A stretch of 64,000 bases of DNA from UBA6055 sp965203755 (GCA_965203755.1 OZ241910.1:2356001-2420000), one strand, 5' to 3'; positions 1 to 9,515 are shown, numbered from the stretch's first letter. The notes: generated by a model not told the origin, from the sequence alone. Numbers and translations: made by a program.

Positions 1-836
1 TACAAGCCCGATGCCTCTTCATAATTGCCCGCCCGAACCAGCGAATTGGCGCGGTTATAGGCGACGCGGGCTTCGAAAGGAATGCGATGGTCCGGCACAA
101 TGCCCCGTATCAGATTGTCTTCGGATTTCTCGCGGTATTCAATGGCGGTCGGGCTGCTTGGCTGGATCGCCAGGATGCGGTTGGCAGTGTCAATGGTCTG
201 CTGATATTCGCCCGAATAATAATACTCGGTCAAACGCGACAATAGCTCGTCAAGCGTCGGGCTGCTTTGAAAGCCGCGCTCGCCTTCAGCGCCGTCGGCG
301 GCCTCGGGCTGGCCGCGGCTGTCTGGGTCGGCGGCGGCATAGCTGGACGAACTCGCATACGGCCGCCGCCGGTCGGCTGGCGCATCCAAGTCTGCCGCCG
401 CCGACGGGGCCGCTGCCGGCGCCGGCGCCGAATCCACCTGATGACGTTCAAATAATTCCTGGACGCGCTGTTTGAATTGCGCGCTGTGAGAGCCAGCCTG
501 CTGCAAGAGGCTGATGACATCAGGACTGCCGGCATCCAGTTGCAGCGCCTCGGCCAGAATATCAATGGCTTCGTCAATATCATCATCGTCCCCCGCGATC
601 TCAATGCGGATGCGGGCCCGCCGCACCAGCCCGCGGACCGCGGCGCTGTGGGCGCCGGGAGAATTGCCGCCGGCGATCTCGGCGAACAAGGCCTGTGCCG
701 CCGCTTCCAGCGGCGTGTTTTTGGCTTCAGTCAATAAATCGCGGGCTTCCTGCTCGAGTTCGGTCAAAGCCTGTGGATCGCCTGTGTTCTGCGCTCGCTG
801 ACGCAAATCGTCAATCGCCAGTTGCAAATCCTGCAT
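1..836 (-). CDS. TPR-type repeat protein, 3' end beyond the left edge
   Basis: An open minus-strand frame of about 278 codons runs off the left edge with no stop. The N-terminal half is an alpha-helical acidic region (residues ~1-120). A low-complexity Ala/Pro/Asp linker follows (~120-180). The last part reads like TPR helices (SRLTEYYYSGEYQQTIDTAN, then ARVAYNRANSLVRAGNYEEA). TPR proteins scaffold protein-protein contacts, and no enzymatic domain is visible. I chose the ATG at 836, which has AGGA about nine bases upstream; an in-frame ATG at 845 is the alternative. The gene is divergent from the small gene at 1068. The partner is unknown and the C-terminus is not visible. Confidence 0.72.
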   Translation of the reverse strand, partial: MQDLQLAIDDLRQRAQNTGDPQALTELEQEARDLLTEAKNTPLEAAAQALFAEIAGGNSPGAHSAAVRGLVRRARIRIEIAGDDDDIDEAIDILAEALQLDAGSPDVISLLQQAGSHSAQFKQRVQELFERHQVDSAPAPAAAPSAAADLDAPADRRRPYASSSSYAAADPDSRGQPEAADGAEGERGFQSSPTLDELLSRLTEYYYSGEYQQTIDTANRILAIQPSSPTAIEYREKSEDNLIRGIVPDHRIPFEARVAYNRANSLVRAGNYEEASGL

Positions 837-979
837 AAATCGCATTCCTGCTTTAAGTGAGCTTCCGAGTCTGTGACCTAGACAGACGAAGTTTGATATT
901 TTGCCTAAACGCGGGCTCGCTCTTCGCTCCCGCCAGGCAGGTTTCTCGCGCCCTCAGCAAACCTTAGCGCAAACAAGCC

Positions 980-1009
980 TTGACCGCAAACCAACAAGCC
1001 AATTACACT
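980..1009 (+). promoter_or_regulatory. Candidate sigma70 promoter for the 1068 gene
   Basis: TTGACC at 980-985 and TACACT at 1004-1009 are separated by 18 bases, about 58 bases before the ATG at 1068. The region lies between divergent genes. The assignment is by motif only. Confidence 0.35.
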
Positions 1010-1067
1010 TTGCGGCAAACTGTGATACAGTTAGGCTAATCTTTATTTCGACAACGATGAACCAACT

Positions 1068-1394
1068 ATGCCACAATCTCAACGCATCATACCCAAGTAC
1101 AAACTCATCCTATTTTACAATATCAAGCCCGATAAACAAGACCAATACTATCGCTATATGCTTAGCGGCTTTGTGCCGGCCATCCAGAAACTCGGCGTCT
1201 ATATGCACATGGCATGGTATATCGCCTATGGCGATCATCCGATGCGTAAGATCGAGTTTGTGACCGAAAGCGCCGAGGTCTTGCGCCAGCTATTCCAAAG
1301 CGGCGAATGGGACGAGCTTGAAAACAAACTCAAACGATACATTGACAATTACGACCGCAAAATTGTCGATTATCGCAGCGGATTCCAGCTGTAG
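1068..1394 (+). CDS. Small conserved-looking protein of unknown function (108 aa)
   Basis: A 108-residue soluble protein with no signal peptide or membrane segment. It is rich in Tyr and aromatic residues (YKLILFYNI near the start, YMHMAWYIAYGDHP in the middle) and has a charged helical C-terminus (residues ~75-100). The strand/helix alternation could fit a dimeric alpha/beta-barrel-type small protein, but I do not recognise a family. It lies between a divergent TPR gene and metY with normal codon use. No clear Shine-Dalgarno precedes the ATG. I support the coding call from codon pattern and isolation, not from homology. Confidence 0.6.
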   Translation: MPQSQRIIPKYKLILFYNIKPDKQDQYYRYMLSGFVPAIQKLGVYMHMAWYIAYGDHPMRKIEFVTESAEVLRQLFQSGEWDELENKLKRYIDNYDRKIVDYRSGFQL

Positions 1395-1528
1395 CCCGGC
1401 CTCTGTTTTTGGGTCATTTATGCCGCCGCCCCGAAAAGCTGTGCATATTGCGTCTCTTAACCATGTCCGAAATGCGGTAAAGTTAGCGATGACGGTATCA
1501 ACATACATATAACGAGGAGATGTGCATC

Positions 1529-2812
1529 ATGAAGCCCGAAACCATCGCCATCCACGGCGGTTATGCCACCGAGCCAACCACCAAAGCGGTTGCTGTGCCC
1601 ATTTACCAAACAGTCGCCTATGAGTTCGACAATGCCCAGCACGGCGCCGACCTGTTCAACCTGGCCGTTCCCGGCAATATCTACACCCGCATTATGAATC
1701 CGACCAACGATGTGCTGGAACAGCGCATCGCCCAGCTGGAAGGCGGCGTGGCGGCCCTGGCTGTCAGCGCCGGCAGCGCGGCGGTGAACTACTCGATTAT
1801 CAACCTGGTGGAAGCCGGCGGCAACATCGTCACCGTGCCGCTGCTCTATGGCGGCACCTATACCCTGTTCAAGCACATGCTGCCCAAGCTCGGCATCGAC
1901 GTGCGCTTTGCCGCCGACGACAGCCCGGCCAGCCTGGAAAAACTGATCGACGGCAAAACCGCCGCCGTCTACTGCGAGACGATTGGGAATCCAGCCGGCA
2001 ACATCCCCGACCTCGAAGCCATCGCCGCAATGTCGCATCGGCATGGAGTGCCGGTCGTCGTGGACAATACAGTCCCAACCCCGGCGCTGATGCGTCCCTT
2101 TGATTATGGCGCCGACATCGCTGTCCATTCCCTCACCAAATACATGGGCGGACACGGCACCACCATCGCCGGCGCCATTGTTGATTCAGGCAATTTCCCC
2201 TGGGCCGACCACGCCGACCGGTTCCCGATGTTCAGCCAGCCAGAAGCCTCCTATCATGGCATTGTCTATACCGAAGCCTTGGGGCCGGCCGCCTATATCG
2301 GCCGCGCCCGCACCGTAGCCCTGCGAAACACCGGCTCGGCGCTCGGCCCCTTTAACGCCTTCCTGATTTTGCAGGGGCTGGAAACGCTGTCGCTCCGCAT
2401 GGAACGGCATACCGACAACGCTCTGGCGGTCGCCGATTATCTCGAGGCGCACGACCTGGTCGCCTGGATCAGCTACCCCGGATTAAAAAGCTCGCCCTAT
2501 TATGACCTGGCGCAAAAATACACCCAAGGACGCCCTTCGGCATTGATGGCCTTTGGCATCAAGGGCGGCTTCGAAGCCGGCATCCGATTCTACGACGCCC
2601 TCCAGATCTTCAAACGGCTGGTGAACATCGGCGATGCCAAGTCCCTGGCAGCCCATCCGGCATCAACCACGCACCGCCAGCTAACGGACGAAGAACTCCA
2701 GTCAGCCGGCGTCGCGCCCGATATGATCCGTCTGTGCATCGGCATTGAGCATATCGACGACATCATCGCCGATATCGAACAGGCCCTAGCGGCTTCGCAG
2801 CAGTCGGACTAG
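1529..2812 (+). CDS. metY: O-acetylhomoserine sulfhydrylase (MetY-type)
   Basis: A PLP enzyme of the Cys/Met metabolism family that makes homocysteine (or methionine) from O-acetylhomoserine and sulfide (or methanethiol) in the cytosol. At 427 aa it matches MetY length. Visible are the N-terminal AIHGGY start, the YTRIMNPT active-site segment, SAGSAA for phosphate binding, and the PLP lysine K204 in HSLTKYMGGHG. The C-terminal AHPASTTHRQL substrate loop is intact. I preferred the ATG at 1529 over 1520 because GAGGAG at 1514-1519 is then correctly spaced. Its stop overlaps the convergent gene by four bases. No other methionine genes are adjacent. Confidence 0.93.
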   Translation: MKPETIAIHGGYATEPTTKAVAVPIYQTVAYEFDNAQHGADLFNLAVPGNIYTRIMNPTNDVLEQRIAQLEGGVAALAVSAGSAAVNYSIINLVEAGGNIVTVPLLYGGTYTLFKHMLPKLGIDVRFAADDSPASLEKLIDGKTAAVYCETIGNPAGNIPDLEAIAAMSHRHGVPVVVDNTVPTPALMRPFDYGADIAVHSLTKYMGGHGTTIAGAIVDSGNFPWADHADRFPMFSQPEASYHGIVYTEALGPAAYIGRARTVALRNTGSALGPFNAFLILQGLETLSLRMERHTDNALAVADYLEAHDLVAWISYPGLKSSPYYDLAQKYTQGRPSALMAFGIKGGFEAGIRFYDALQIFKRLVNIGDAKSLAAHPASTTHRQLTDEELQSAGVAPDMIRLCIGIEHIDDIIADIEQALAASQQSD

Positions 2813-3240
2813 CCGCCTTTATCCGCCGCATAGAATAAACCGCGCAGTCCCATAGCCAGCAAGGCCTGTTTGATGCGTTCAACATCCGCCTTGTCGGCGG
2901 CATGATAGCTTCGGACGCAAAGCAGCCGTTCGTCAGGATGGCTTTGTCCAGCCGCCGGCCGCGTCGACACCTTGGATTTATAGCCAAGCTCGCCGGCTTG
3001 GGTCGCTGTTTTGACCTGTTCCCATACCGCATCCACCGTCTGGGCGGTTAATGGGACGCGCCATTCGCCGGCGCTGGAAGTCGGCGGCGGATAATCGCCC
3101 GCCCGCCGTTTGGCTTCAATCCAGTACACGGCCGCAATATCCGAAGGCCGCGCGGTTTCATCATGCAGCATCCGCGCGGCCTGCGTCATCTGAATCAGAT
3201 TGAGATCCAAATCATTGGACTGTCGATTGTCGGACATCAT
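2809..3240 (-). CDS. Bles03/DUF1917-like protein (putative phosphothreonine-lyase-like)
   Basis: About 143 aa. The C-terminal two thirds resemble the small Bles03 family: a GEWRVPLTAQTVDAVWEQV segment, then a GYKSKVST segment, then a conserved H/C strand (LLCVRSYHAADKADVERIKQ) and a terminal FYAADKG. Bacterial members carry the label putative phosphothreonine lyase domain protein, but the biochemical role is unproven. The start at 3240 is chosen because GGAG precedes the tandem ATGs at 3240/3237; an upstream GTG at 3273 lacks a good site. It is convergent with metY and divergent from the sugar dehydrogenase at 3310. Confidence 0.65.
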   Translation of the reverse strand: MMSDNRQSNDLDLNLIQMTQAARMLHDETARPSDIAAVYWIEAKRRAGDYPPPTSSAGEWRVPLTAQTVDAVWEQVKTATQAGELGYKSKVSTRPAAGQSHPDERLLCVRSYHAADKADVERIKQALLAMGLRGLFYAADKGG

Positions 3241-3309
3241 TTTCACTCCAGAATCAGTCTCCGTCTTATCCACTTAGGCGGCGGCGCTGTGCATCGGCAA
3301 AAACATACT

Positions 3310-4446
3310 ATGAACTTGGATGGCTTGTGCAAGCCCGGCTTTATTATCCTGATTATACTGCTTTGCAGCCTGCCTTCTCAAGCGCGGGACAGCTTTGTCA
3401 GCCCCGATGGCGTTCGCTATCGGGTTGAGCGTTTCCTAGAAGCCAATTTCCCGGTCGGCATGGTCTTCACGCCGGCCGGAGAACTCTTCTACAACGAAAA
3501 GACGACCGGCAGCGTCCGTTATGTCAGCGCCGATGGCATCCGCCAGATCCAGCCCGTCATTAGCTTGGCGGCCGACGCCTTGCAGGAGCGCGGCATGCTG
3601 GGCATCGCGCTCGACCCAGACTATGAGACCAACCGCCATGTTTGGCTATTCTATACCGCCCAAGGAACCGCCCGCGAATACCCGGCCAACAAAGTGCTGC
3701 GCTTTCGAGCCGCCGCCGGCATCGGCCTTGAGCCAGTCGAATTGCTGTCGGTGCCGATTGAAAACGGCCATCTGGTGCATAACGGCGGCGGCCTGCGGTT
3801 TGATGATGAAGGCTATCTTTACGTCGGCATTGGCGATTATGGCGATGCCAGCCTGCCGCAAAACCTCAACGTCCCGCAGGGCAAAATCCATCGCTTCGCC
3901 ATCCAAAACGACCAGCTGGTCATCCCCGACGACAACCCCTTCGCCGGCAGCAGCGTTTATGCCTATGGCCTGCGTAACCCTTTTGACTTTGCCTTTGACC
4001 CCTTGAGCGGACGCCTCTTCGCCACCGAAAATGGCGACAGCTGTGATGATGAACTCAATTTGATTCTCCCCGGCTTTAACTATGGCTACCGACAAGGCTA
4101 TGAATGCGCCGGCGCGCGCTATATCGCCGGCCTCGGCCGCTATTTGCCGCCCCTGCTTAGCTATACGCCGACGATTGCCCCGGTCGGCATCGCCTTCTAT
4201 GATCATCCAGCTGTGCCGCAGTGGCGTCATGACCTGTTCTTTTGCAGTTGGAATGACGGGGTTCTGCACCATGTTCGCCTGACGGCCGGGCGCAATCGAG
4301 TCGAGTTTGACCGCCCGATTGACCTCGGCGGCATTCACTGCCGCCTTGATGTCGCCGTCAGCCCGTCGGGCGCGGTCTATTTCGGCGCCGTCGGCGGCGG
4401 GACCGGCGCCATTTATCGCCTGCTGCCGCTGACGCCGCCGCCCTAA
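3310..4446 (+). CDS. Exported PQQ-dependent sugar dehydrogenase-like protein
   Basis: A 378-aa beta-propeller of the glucose/sorbosone (aldose sugar) dehydrogenase family, predicted to oxidise sugars or other substrates outside the cytoplasm with PQQ. The start at 3310 gives a signal peptide (basic/hydrophobic IILIILLCSLPSQA). Family motifs follow in order: an ERGMLGIALDPDY strand, HNGGGLRFDDEGYLYVGIGD (with the conserved His and propeller repeat), the GLRNPFDFAFDPLSGRL blade and the terminal CSWNDG. A second family member sits at 58330-59508. Substrate and actual PQQ use are not shown. The gene stop overlaps the convergent pcm stop by four bases. Confidence 0.82.
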   Translation: MNLDGLCKPGFIILIILLCSLPSQARDSFVSPDGVRYRVERFLEANFPVGMVFTPAGELFYNEKTTGSVRYVSADGIRQIQPVISLAADALQERGMLGIALDPDYETNRHVWLFYTAQGTAREYPANKVLRFRAAAGIGLEPVELLSVPIENGHLVHNGGGLRFDDEGYLYVGIGDYGDASLPQNLNVPQGKIHRFAIQNDQLVIPDDNPFAGSSVYAYGLRNPFDFAFDPLSGRLFATENGDSCDDELNLILPGFNYGYRQGYECAGARYIAGLGRYLPPLLSYTPTIAPVGIAFYDHPAVPQWRHDLFFCSWNDGVLHHVRLTAGRNRVEFDRPIDLGGIHCRLDVAVSPSGAVYFGAVGGGTGAIYRLLPLTPPP

Positions 4447-5093
4447 AAGGCATAGCGGCCAACGAGCGGCACAAACCGGCACTTGAGCAGGGTGCGCGAA
4501 CTGATTCGACTGCCGCGGCGGGTGACTAACGTCAGGTCTTGCATATTCTGATTGCCAATCGGCAGTATCATGCTGCCGCCATGATACGCAAGCTGGGTGC
4601 ACAGCGCGCTTGGCAGACGCGGCGCCGCCGCCGTGACGATAATGCGGTCAAAAAATGCCTGGTCAGGCAGTCCCTGGCTGCCATCGCCAACATGGATATC
4701 GAGATTGCTGTAGCCCAATGCGCCGATGCGTTCACCGGCGGCGCCAGCCAAACGGCTGAAGCGCTCGATGCTGTAGACATAATGCGCCAGCCGGCACAGG
4801 ATCGCCGTCTGATATCCAGAGCCAGTGCCGACCTCCAGCACCAAATGATGCGGCTTGAGCCGCAGCCTTTCGGACATCAAGCCGACGATATAGGGCTGGG
4901 AGATGGTTTGCCGCTCGCCAATGGGCAGCGGCCTATCTTCATAGGCGCGCCGCCTGAACTCTTCAGACACAAAATAATGACGGGGTATCGACCGCATGGC
5001 GTCCAAGACCCGCCGGTCGTTGATGCCGCGCTTGATCAGCTGTTCATCGACCATGCGCCGCCGCCGCCGCGCATACTCTCGCAATGTTGGCAT
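4443..5093 (-). CDS. pcm: Protein-L-isoaspartate O-methyltransferase
   Basis: A SAM-dependent repair enzyme that methylates isoaspartyl residues in damaged proteins. At 216 aa it is typical in size. The signature YFVSEEF segment, the ISQPYIVGLM substrate region and the SAM motif VLEVGTGSGYQTAIL are all present, followed by motif II (VHVGDGS-like, here IHVGDGSQGL) and FDRIIVTAAAPRLP. The start ATG at 5093 has only a weak G-rich leader; an overlapping ATG four bases upstream is in another frame. It stands alone, convergent with the sugar dehydrogenase and divergent from the mechanosensitive channel. Confidence 0.92.
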   Translation of the reverse strand: MPTLREYARRRRRMVDEQLIKRGINDRRVLDAMRSIPRHYFVSEEFRRRAYEDRPLPIGERQTISQPYIVGLMSERLRLKPHHLVLEVGTGSGYQTAILCRLAHYVYSIERFSRLAGAAGERIGALGYSNLDIHVGDGSQGLPDQAFFDRIIVTAAAPRLPSALCTQLAYHGGSMILPIGNQNMQDLTLVTRRGSRISSRTLLKCRFVPLVGRYAF

Positions 5094-5246
5094 CCATGCC
5101 CCCAGCCTGGCTTATCGCTGTTCTTAAAAGCTAGCATAAATCCCTTGGATAGGCAAACGCGCCTCATGCTTTTGTCATGGCGCCGCTTGAAAATCATAAG
5201 CTGACAGGGCAAAATAGACTCATCGCTGTTTGGAAGGATCAGACTG

Positions 5247-6416
5247 ATGATGGATTTAATCAATCAACTCGCATTCATCAAGGATTTGCCCCCGCTCGTC
5301 CAGGATATGATCCTCAATCTCATCCTGTTGATCGTGGCTGTGCTGATGGTCTTGCTTTTGCGGCGGCTGGGGACGGTGATTCTGGTGCCGCCCCTGCGCG
5401 CGCTGGCCAGCCGCGCCAGCGCCGATGTGGGCGATATGCTGGTGGATGCGGTCTTGTCACCCCTGCGGATAGCGGTGATGGGTCTGGCGTTGATTATCAC
5501 CGTCAACCTGCTCGGCTTCGGCAGCGAACTCCAGCAGATTGCCGAAACGCTGGCGCGCGCCTTGATCATTGGCGCCGCCTTTTATGCCGCCGTCAAAGTG
5601 TTTGATATGGTGTCCTTGCGCCCGGCCCTGTTCAAACAGGTCACAGGGATGACGATGCCAGAGCGTCTGATGCCCTTTTTGAATACCGTTGTCAAATCGC
5701 TGATCGCCTCGCTGGGCGCCGTCTTTGTCCTGCAAGAACTCAAGTTTGATGTCACCGCGCTGATCGCCTCGCTGGGCGTGGTCGGCATCGGGGTTTCGCT
5801 GGCATCGCAGAACACCGTCGCCAACCTGTTCGGCTTTGCCGCCATCGTCACCGACAACCCGTTTAAGGTGGGCGATTTCATCAAAACGCCGAACGTCACC
5901 GGCATTGTAGAGGCGGTGGGCGCGCGCTCGACCCGCGTCCGCCAGCTCGATCAGGCCCTGGTGACCGTGCCCAATAACCTGCTGACCAATGCCATCGTGC
6001 TGAACTGGTCGCGCTTGCAAAAGCGCCGCCTCAGCTTTACCTTGGCTTTGACCTACAGCACGACATCGGCGCAAATGCGCGCGCTGGTGCATGATATTCG
6101 CGCGCTGCTCCAAAATACAGATGATATCGATCCGGATTCGATCATTGTGCATTTTGTGGATTTCAGCCCGAGTTCGCTCGATGTGCTGGTGAGATGTCAG
6201 GTTTTGCTGGCGGATTGGCGCCAATTCACCGCCCTCAAAGAAAAACTGTACCTGCGAATCATGGATCGGATTGAGCAGCTTGACCTTAGCTTTGCCTTCC
6301 CAAGTCAATCGATTTATATCGAGAATCCCGCCGCCGCCGCGCCCGAACCGCCGCCATCGGATGAACATCCGCAAAAGGATTCGGAAGCCGGCCGCGACGA
6401 CGGCGAAATTGAATAA
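5247..6416 (+). CDS. Mechanosensitive ion channel, MscS family
   Basis: A 389-aa small-conductance mechanosensitive channel that releases solutes on hypo-osmotic shock. About five membrane helices fill residues ~15-190. The pore-lining helix is clear (TALIASLGVVGIGVSLASQN, then VANLFGFAAIV) and is followed by the beta domain (NPFKVGDFIK, VPNNLLTNAIVLNWSR) and a cytosolic alpha/beta domain. The C-terminus is a disordered acidic Pro/Glu tail. Tandem ATGs at 5247/5250 follow AAGGATC. Forty bases separate it from the next gene, so they may be cotranscribed. Confidence 0.93.
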   Translation: MMDLINQLAFIKDLPPLVQDMILNLILLIVAVLMVLLLRRLGTVILVPPLRALASRASADVGDMLVDAVLSPLRIAVMGLALIITVNLLGFGSELQQIAETLARALIIGAAFYAAVKVFDMVSLRPALFKQVTGMTMPERLMPFLNTVVKSLIASLGAVFVLQELKFDVTALIASLGVVGIGVSLASQNTVANLFGFAAIVTDNPFKVGDFIKTPNVTGIVEAVGARSTRVRQLDQALVTVPNNLLTNAIVLNWSRLQKRRLSFTLALTYSTTSAQMRALVHDIRALLQNTDDIDPDSIIVHFVDFSPSSLDVLVRCQVLLADWRQFTALKEKLYLRIMDRIEQLDLSFAFPSQSIYIENPAAAAPEPPPSDEHPQKDSEAGRDDGEIE

Positions 6417-6455
6417 AGACCGCCGGTTGCCGCGCTGCGCGGCGGCCTGCCGCTG

Positions 6456-6965
6456 ATGACACCCGCCGCGGCCGCGCTCATGGCGGCGATGAACTTCACC
6501 CCGGCCGACTTGAAAGCCAACCGACAGGGGCGCTTGAGCCCGGCCCAGGTTCAGCGCATCAAGGCGATGCGCCGCCGCCATGCCCTGATGGCCGCCGTCT
6601 TGTTTTTGACGCTGGCGCTGGCGGCGACCGCGCTGATTTTTCTGGGACAGCAAAACCGAAACTTCATCTTGAGCGCGGCCGGCGGTTCGCTGACGGTCGT
6701 CAATGCCCTGATGATGGGCGGCTTGGGCCGTTCGTGCATGCGCGCCGGCGGCGATCTGCGCGCTGGCGGCGTCGAGACCCTGACCGGCGAGGTTGAACGG
6801 GTGCTGCGCCGCGGCCGCCGGCATGACAATTACCTGCTCCGAATCGACGGCCTTAGCCTTGATGTGACCCAAGCCATCTTCCTCGGCTTCAAACATGAGA
6901 CGCGCTATCGCATTTATCGGACGCGGCTTTCGGGGCTGCTGCTTTCTGCCGAACCCGACCCTTGA
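6456..6965 (+). CDS. Two-helix membrane protein of unknown function
   Basis: About 169 aa. A short N-terminal soluble segment (TPADLKANRQGRLSPAQ) resembles the front part of small two-TM proteins that share an ADL-x-A-N-R-x-G-x-LS pattern. Two hydrophobic helices follow at ~45-68 and ~75-95, then a basic cytosolic domain that may be a small beta domain (VERVLRRGRRHDNYLLRIDG). No enzymatic motif is seen. Several in-frame starts exist (6456, 6480, 6489) and none has a strong Shine-Dalgarno, so the exact N-terminus is uncertain. It follows the MscS gene on the same strand. Confidence 0.6.
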   Translation: MTPAAAALMAAMNFTPADLKANRQGRLSPAQVQRIKAMRRRHALMAAVLFLTLALAATALIFLGQQNRNFILSAAGGSLTVVNALMMGGLGRSCMRAGGDLRAGGVETLTGEVERVLRRGRRHDNYLLRIDGLSLDVTQAIFLGFKHETRYRIYRTRLSGLLLSAEPDP

Positions 6966-7021
6966 AACCGGCGCCGCGCTTCTCATCATGCCTACACAGA
7001 TGAAGGCGCCTTGGTTACAAT

Positions 7022-9457
7022 GTGAGCTCGAATCGTCAAGACAGCCGCGAAGGACTCGCCTTGCTCGGACGAATCCGGCGCCATCTTATTCTGGTCTATT
7101 TGGCTTACCTCGCTGTCGCCATTTACCTCGGCGCGCCCATCTTGACCTCCCTTTCGACGCGGTTTCTTGGCGCCGACACCAGCGATGTTTATGAAGCGGC
7201 CCGCCATATCTGGTGGTTTAAGACGGCTTTGGAGAGCGGCGCCGATGTGTTCTGGCACGCCAGCCTCGGCTGGCCCGAAGGTTTCGCCGCCGTGCAGTTA
7301 TGGGCTAACCCCCTGCAATTTTTCCCCGCCTGGCTGTTCGCGCTGTTCATGCCGCTGGCGATGGCTTACAACCTTGCGATTCTGCTGACAATGGCGCTGA
7401 ATGGCTGGGCGATGTACCTGCTGGCGCGGCGCCGATTGGCGCATGACCATCGGGTCCCGGCCTTGATTGCCGGGCTGGTGTACATGATCTTCCCGGTCTT
7501 TCAGGGCCATCTCTTCGCCGGTCATATCGGACTGATGGCGCAATGGGCGGTTCCGCTGCTGCTGCTGTGCCTGTTTGAATACGCGGACAAGGGCGGGCGG
7601 CGCTGGTTTCTGGGGTCATTGCTGTTTTTCTCGCTGGCATGGATGGGACACGTCTTGCAGGTGGTCTATGCGGCCGCGCCCCTGACAGCTTTGTTTATGC
7701 TGGCGCGGTTGCATCGGCGCGATTTCACCGGCGCGGCGCGGGCGGCCGCGGTCGGCCTGCTGGGAACAGGCCTGCTCATCCTGTTCCTGTCGCCGATCCT
7801 GGCGGATACGCTGCGAACGCCCCAATATACCCAAGCCGGCGGGTTCGTGCGCTACAGCATCGACCTGCTGGGCCTGGTTTCGCCCTCGTTCGAAAACCCC
7901 TTCTGGGGCGATATCGCCGCCTATTCGGAAACAGTGCTGGGAAGCAATTTGGGCGAAGGCGCAAGCTATATCGGTTTGCTGGGCGGCCTGCTGGCGCTCA
8001 TCGGCGTCTTCAGCCGCCGCCGGACGCGCTGGTGGCTGCTGGTGGCCTTCACCGCCTGGCTGCTGGCATTGGGCCCGCTGCTCAAAGTCTTTGACCAGCC
8101 GCTTGCCGTGTCAATCGCCGGCTATGATGCGATTGTGCCTTTGCCTTATGCGCTGGCGGTCAACCTGCCGCTCTTTGAATTAGCCCGCAGCCCCGGCCGT
8201 TTCATGTTCATGTTCGCGCCAGCCTTGGCCATGCTGGCCGGCTGTGGCATGTCAGCCCTTTGGTCAAGCCAGATAATCTCCCGAAGGAATCGCGGCCTGC
8301 GTTATGGCTTCGCGCTGGCGCTGGCCGTCCTCTTGTATGCCGACTATCAATTCTTCGATGCCTTCCCGACAGTTCCAGCCGATATCCCAGAAGCGATCCA
8401 TGATTTGAATGCCCGCGGTGACATCCGGGCGATTTACAATGCGCCTTACAATCACCTTTTGGCCGCCAAAGAAGCCCTCTATCTGCAAACGGCGCACGGC
8501 AAGCCGCTCATCGCCGGTCAGGACACGCGCCAAACACCGGTCGACCCAGCCAAATTAGCCCTGCTCGCCAGCTTTCAGCCGCCCCTGCTGGACAAGGCCG
8601 GCGTTGATGTCGTCATCCTCAACAAAGTCCGCGCCAGCGAAATCCGACAGCTTGAGACGCTGTTCCAGCGCGCCCGCGCCCGGCTTGGCGAGCCCTTCTA
8701 TGAAAATGGACGTTTTGCCCTGTTCGATAATCCGGCCTCCAATGCGCCCCTGGATGCTTTCTATTCGGTCACCGCCGATGAACAGGGACGTTTGACCTAC
8801 ATTTATCAAGATCAGTCCGGCTGGCTGGAATACCGCGCCGCCTTGCAGGCGCAAAACCGCCGCGTTCATTTGCTGCTCAATGACGTTCGGCTGCAAACGC
8901 AGGTCATCAATGGCGAAACCGAAGTGTCCCTGCCGTTGCCGATTGCCCGGCGCGGCTATCATACCTTCCGCATCGCGCTCGACCCGCCCTGTCCCGAACG
9001 CATCGATGCCGCCGTGCTGCTGTGCCATGATGTCTCGATTGCCAGCGTCGAACTGGAATCGCTGACCACAGGCCCGATTTATGACCCGATTCGGATCGAA
9101 GGCGGCATCGAATTGGCTGGCTATCACATGCCCGAACAGTTTGCGGAAACCTTCCCGATACGTTTCTGGTGGCGTTTTGCGGCTGAACGTTCGTCCAATG
9201 ACGTCCGCTTTATTCATGTGCTGGACGAAAATCGCCGCCTGGTGACGCAGGATGACGCCAGCTTTGGGCATGTCCCGGCCGCATCGGAGCGCGCCGAAAC
9301 GGTGACGCTGAATCTGCGGGCTTTGCCGGCCGGCGATTATCTGATTTTGGCTGGCTGGTATGCCCTGCCGGATGCGATTCGCTATGATGTGCTGACGAAT
9401 GTCGCCGGCTCGCAGGACAATACGATAGCGCTGGGGACGATCCGCGTCGATGAATAA
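7022..9457 (+). CDS. Large GT-C-like multi-spanning membrane protein
   Basis: 811 aa. About 12-13 hydrophobic helices occupy residues ~22-445, followed by a ~360-residue soluble part with beta-rich segments. The fold pattern matches GT-C membrane glycosyltransferases, which move sugars from lipid carriers on the outer face of the membrane. A first-loop acidic patch (FLGADTSDVYEAARHIWW) sits where GT-C enzymes keep catalytic acids. It starts at GTG 7022; an ATG two bases upstream stops immediately. The acceptor cannot be told. The gene stands alone before the AT-richer island. Confidence 0.7.
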   Translation: MSSNRQDSREGLALLGRIRRHLILVYLAYLAVAIYLGAPILTSLSTRFLGADTSDVYEAARHIWWFKTALESGADVFWHASLGWPEGFAAVQLWANPLQFFPAWLFALFMPLAMAYNLAILLTMALNGWAMYLLARRRLAHDHRVPALIAGLVYMIFPVFQGHLFAGHIGLMAQWAVPLLLLCLFEYADKGGRRWFLGSLLFFSLAWMGHVLQVVYAAAPLTALFMLARLHRRDFTGAARAAAVGLLGTGLLILFLSPILADTLRTPQYTQAGGFVRYSIDLLGLVSPSFENPFWGDIAAYSETVLGSNLGEGASYIGLLGGLLALIGVFSRRRTRWWLLVAFTAWLLALGPLLKVFDQPLAVSIAGYDAIVPLPYALAVNLPLFELARSPGRFMFMFAPALAMLAGCGMSALWSSQIISRRNRGLRYGFALALAVLLYADYQFFDAFPTVPADIPEAIHDLNARGDIRAIYNAPYNHLLAAKEALYLQTAHGKPLIAGQDTRQTPVDPAKLALLASFQPPLLDKAGVDVVILNKVRASEIRQLETLFQRARARLGEPFYENGRFALFDNPASNAPLDAFYSVTADEQGRLTYIYQDQSGWLEYRAALQAQNRRVHLLLNDVRLQTQVINGETEVSLPLPIARRGYHTFRIALDPPCPERIDAAVLLCHDVSIASVELESLTTGPIYDPIRIEGGIELAGYHMPEQFAETFPIRFWWRFAAERSSNDVRFIHVLDENRRLVTQDDASFGHVPAASERAETVTLNLRALPAGDYLILAGWYALPDAIRYDVLTNVAGSQDNTIALGTIRVDE

Positions 9458-9470
9458 TGCGCTCGGCTTT

Positions 9471-9502
9471 TTACCACAGATGCACAGAGGACGTAGAGAG
9501 GG
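9471..9502. repeat. Dispersed intergenic CCACAGA-type repeat, copy 1
   Basis: An imperfect copy of an ACCACAGA(G)G-C-x-CAGAG-type element lying between a stop codon and the next gene. Similar short elements occur at 17284-17305, 21268-21298 and 21709-21720. All are intergenic. Confidence 0.45.
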
Positions 9503-9515
9503 TATGATATGCGGT

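Noticed and set aside
230..604. Several long plus and minus frames over the first 800 bases
   Set aside because: They are out-of-frame shadows, rich in Arg/Ala/Pro; the TPR-type frame that runs off the left edge has the sensible protein.
3646..4602. 318-codon minus frame across the sugar dehydrogenase
   Set aside because: No domain and unnatural composition; the plus frame is a full beta-propeller.
5457..6989. 510-codon minus frame across the MscS gene
   Set aside because: Gln/His/Arg/Gly-rich shadow of a GC-rich gene with no domain, while the plus frame is a clear channel.
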